Part shown: positions 42,295 to 44,373 of the stretch, piece by piece
How the letters are laid out: the number at the start of each line of letters is the position of its first letter
Position numbering within the stretch: the stretch's first letter is position 1
Assembly (NCBI GenBank): GCA_958427895.1
Contig: CAUADW010000006.1
Span: forward strand, 1 to 44,373
Length of the DNA stretch: 44,373 bases
DNA from: an uncultured Collinsella sp.
GTDB lineage: Bacteria; Actinomycetota; Coriobacteriia; Coriobacteriales; Coriobacteriaceae
Direction of reading: 5' to 3'
The notes under the pieces: generated by a model
The model's input: only the letters and a program-made list of their open reading frames with translations
Told to the model about the DNA's origin: nothing
The model's database searches: none
Position numbers and translations under genes: made by a program

Positions 42295-43302
42295 CTACTT
42301 GCCGTCGTCCTGCTGCAGGCTGTCCTGTTCGCTGAGGCGCGCCTGCCTGCTGGCCATGCGTGCGGGCTTGTCGGGATCGGGAACGGCCGTGGGCATGGGC
42401 TCATCGACATGACCACCCCACCAGCCGCCCACAAAGTTGAGCGTGTGGAACACGTTGATCACGGCGCCGGGATCAACGTCGCACACCAGCTTGATAATGT
42501 CCTGACTCTCGTAGGTCGAGACAACGGTGTTCAGCAGGTACATCTTTTCGCGGCTGTATCCGCCAACGACCTCGGCGCAGCTAATGCCGTGCTGAAAATG
42601 GTTTACGTAGGCAGTCATGACCTCGTCTGCCTTACGCGTCGTGATCTGCAGCGTCACGCGATCGTAGCGACGATAGAAACTGTCGATAGTCTTGGTCGAA
42701 ATAAACTGGAACACGATGGAATACGCCGCCTTGTCCCAGCCAAACATAAAGCCAAAGATCGCCAGGATAAAGCAGTTGAAACCAAAGATGACGCCCCAGA
42801 TGGTCTTGCCCGTGTGGTTGGAAACCCACAGCGCGATAAAGTCGGTGCCGCCGGTGGATGCGCCGGATTTAAGCGCGATGGCAGCGCCCAGACCCGAGAC
42901 CACGCCGCCAAAAATGATGAGCATGATCTTGTCGCCCAAAAACGGCGCGAAGTGAAAGACGTTGAGGAACAGCGATGAGAGCACGACCTGCATCATCGAG
43001 AAGATGACGAAGCGCTTGCTAATGCCGCTCCAACATAGGAGTGCCACGGGGATGTTGAGCGCGAGCATACCGAGCGAGATGTCGATGTGAACGCCGCCCA
43101 GCGAGGTAACGCGATCGAGCAGGACCGCAACGCCGGTGAGGCCGCTCGGAAGCAAGTCGGCGGGCTGAATGAACGCCTGGATCAGGAATGTCTGGAGAAC
43201 GGCGGAAATCGTGACCGCCACGGCAGTAATAGCGCGGCGGACGATGGTGAGGCGGCCGAGTACGAGCACTCGGTCCGTGAGCTGATCGATGGCGTTCGCC
43301 AC
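42295..43302 (-). CDS. YitT family membrane protein
   Basis: This 335-residue protein has five or six membrane helices in residues about 20-200 (with LPSGLTGVAVLLDR and GLGAAIALKSGASTGGTDFIALW, both typical of YitT/DUF161). A C-terminal soluble DUF2179 domain (RRYDRVTLQITTRKADEV and YSREKMYLLNTVVSTYE) follows. The function of the family is not settled. The start is GTG 43302 with AAGGAG 5 nt upstream. The last 50 residues are polar and variable. Confidence 0.9.
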   Translation of the reverse strand: MANAIDQLTDRVLVLGRLTIVRRAITAVAVTISAVLQTFLIQAFIQPADLLPSGLTGVAVLLDRVTSLGGVHIDISLGMLALNIPVALLCWSGISKRFVIFSMMQVVLSSLFLNVFHFAPFLGDKIMLIIFGGVVSGLGAAIALKSGASTGGTDFIALWVSNHTGKTIWGVIFGFNCFILAIFGFMFGWDKAAYSIVFQFISTKTIDSFYRRYDRVTLQITTRKADEVMTAYVNHFQHGISCAEVVGGYSREKMYLLNTVVSTYESQDIIKLVCDVDPGAVINVFHTLNFVGGWWGGHVDEPMPTAVPDPDKPARMASRQARLSEQDSLQQDDGK

Positions 43303-43440
43303 GCAGGCTCCTTTCGAAGGCAGATGTAGTTGTGGGGTATGTCCGCGATTGTAGCATGGAGCGTGCGGGGGCGCTTCAATTCACCCTCTCTCGACAACCA
43401 AAGCGGGACCAGCAACCCCACGACCAAAGGCCCAAATTAC

Positions 43441-43559
43441 AAGTGAGTAGACTTTACGCGACCTGCAGAGCACACCCAAAACCGCCACCCCTGTGACCTG
43501 CGGTCTTACTAGAGCAGATGCGCTTTGTGCTCGTCCTGCACCAAAAAGTCTACTCACTT
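43441..43559. repeat. 119-bp foldback with 15-bp perfect inverted ends
   Basis: AAGTGAGTAGACTTT (43441-43455) and its exact inverse (43545-43559) enclose about 90 nt. Inside, GAGCACA/TGTGCTC (43468-43474, 43526-43532) also pair. No ORF is supported in 43303-43656 apart from this element. Confidence 0.65.
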
Positions 43560-43656
43560 AATCCGAATCGAAGCCAAACGGATCCAAATAGATGACAAAT
43601 TAAGCCAATCCGCAGCAAAAGACGCGTGAATCAGTGCTTCTCGCGGCGGATTGACG

Positions 43657-44286
43657 CTACAAAGCGGCCAAAATGTCGGTCAGATTATCAATAACGGCAT
43701 CGGCTCGCGATTGATCGAGGTTGACGCCCTCGTGCGGACGCAGTGCCAGGACGCGGGCGCCGGAACGTTTGCCAGCCTCGATCCCCAAAGGCGAATCCTC
43801 GATAACCAGGCACTCGGCAGGCTCCACCCCCAGCGCCTCCATGGCACGCAGGTAGATCTCGGGGTCGGGCTTAAACGCACTGCACTCGTGACCGCTGATG
43901 GTGTAGTCCAGCACGTCGGCGATACCGGCAATCTCCACCAGCTCGTCGATCAACTCGCGATAGGACGAGCTCGCGATGGCACACTTCACGCCACGCTCGT
44001 GCAGCTCACGCATCACCGGCTCCGTCTGCTCGTTGAGCAGCTCGGTATACGGAACGGGATGGTCCGGGCTATAGACCTGCTTGTACTCCACGCGCAGACG
44101 CTCGCGCAGCTCAACATCGTCGGGCACCAGCGCCTCCCAAATGGCCGGCTCGTTAGACCCCGAAAGATCGGGGATCTCGTCAAAGTGGAACCCCTTCTCC
44201 TCCATAAACGCCACGCGGCGGCGGTTGTAGAACCACTCGGTATCAACCAGCACGCCATCCATATCAAACAGCACTGCCTTGATCAT
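43657..44286 (-). CDS. HAD-superfamily phosphatase / beta-phosphoglucomutase-like
   Basis: I chose ATG 44286 (MIKAVLFDMDGVLVD) because AAGGAG precedes it; the frame is open to 44334. The 209-residue protein has HAD motif I DMDGV (Asp8, Asp10), motif II with SSSYREL, motif III Lys in FKPDPEIYL and motif IV IEDSPLGIEAG. A helical cap lies between motifs I and II, as in subfamily IA enzymes such as beta-phosphoglucomutase or sugar phosphatases. The substrate cannot be told from sequence. Confidence 0.9.
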   Translation of the reverse strand: MIKAVLFDMDGVLVDTEWFYNRRRVAFMEEKGFHFDEIPDLSGSNEPAIWEALVPDDVELRERLRVEYKQVYSPDHPVPYTELLNEQTEPVMRELHERGVKCAIASSSYRELIDELVEIAGIADVLDYTISGHECSAFKPDPEIYLRAMEALGVEPAECLVIEDSPLGIEAGKRSGARVLALRPHEGVNLDQSRADAVIDNLTDILAAL

Positions 44287-44306
44287 ACGTATCTCCTTTC
44301 GATAGC

Positions 44307-44338
44307 AAAAAAGGGGACGGGGCGCAAACCCCATCCCC
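44307..44338 (-). terminator. Terminator of a gene beyond the right edge
   Basis: GGGGACGGGG/CCCCATCCCC with a 6-nt loop is followed on the minus strand by a run of Ts. It ends transcription of a minus-strand gene whose last codons may lie at 44357-44373, where TAA or TAG stops are possible in two frames. Confidence 0.75.
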
Positions 44339-44373
44339 TCTCAATCAACCCGTAAGGTCTACTTACTTGTGAT

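Overview
This 44.4 kb window reads as a continuous piece of bacterial chromosome. GC content is high (roughly 60% by eye), ribosome binding sites are strong AGGAGG-type, and GC-rich third positions create long false ORFs opposite real genes. The gene set is Tad/Flp pilus genes, an ECF nickel/cobalt transporter, a T-box upstream of pheST, a DUF4012 envelope protein, FrlR/FrlB-like genes and an L-2-hydroxyisocaproate/lactate dehydrogenase. This fits an anaerobic gut actinomycete of the Coriobacteriia, most likely Collinsella. That assignment is inference from gene content and style, not a database match.

Layout. At 1-3830 (minus) is part of a Tad pilus operon: cpaB, cpaE/tadZ, cpaF and the 5' end of a probable tadB that runs off the left edge. 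At 4083-8312 (minus) are rsgA and a calcium-type P-type ATPase whose leader looks like a structured RNA. At 8755-10215 (plus) is pyruvate kinase. A Zn-dependent phospholipase-C-like protein follows on minus, then the ECF metal transporter operon nikMN-nikQ-nikO, whose promoter carries a NikR-type operator. At 14298-18400 (minus) is pheS-pheT behind a Phe T-box. At 18516-20099 (plus) is an M32 carboxypeptidase. glmM, a DUF4012 protein and an EamA transporter follow on minus.

From 25555 comes a tRNA-Val(GAC) and then an accessory-looking stretch: a DUF5710 protein, a small zinc-ribbon protein, an HNH endonuclease, an unknown protein and an AlbA_2/ATPase regulator with an iteron-like array upstream. 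From 30913 the window returns to housekeeping genes: an M16C peptidase, 5-formyl-THF cyclo-ligase, metA (acetyl-CoA type by its Glu111), an L-2-hydroxyacid dehydrogenase, an FrlB-like SIS deglycase, two HutC-type GntR regulators flanking recQ, a YitT protein and a HAD phosphatase.

The non-coding DNA is unusually rich. Besides ordinary terminators and promoters I see: a candidate regulatory RNA with a 7-bp loop-loop match and a sequestered Shine-Dalgarno upstream of the Ca-ATPase; a roughly 150-bp modular hairpin repeat placed directly behind stop codons; a 158-bp foldback with perfect 26-bp terminal inverted repeats; a hairpin seen twice with a compensatory base-pair change; and several other foldback repeats. 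These are the best candidates for undescribed biology here.
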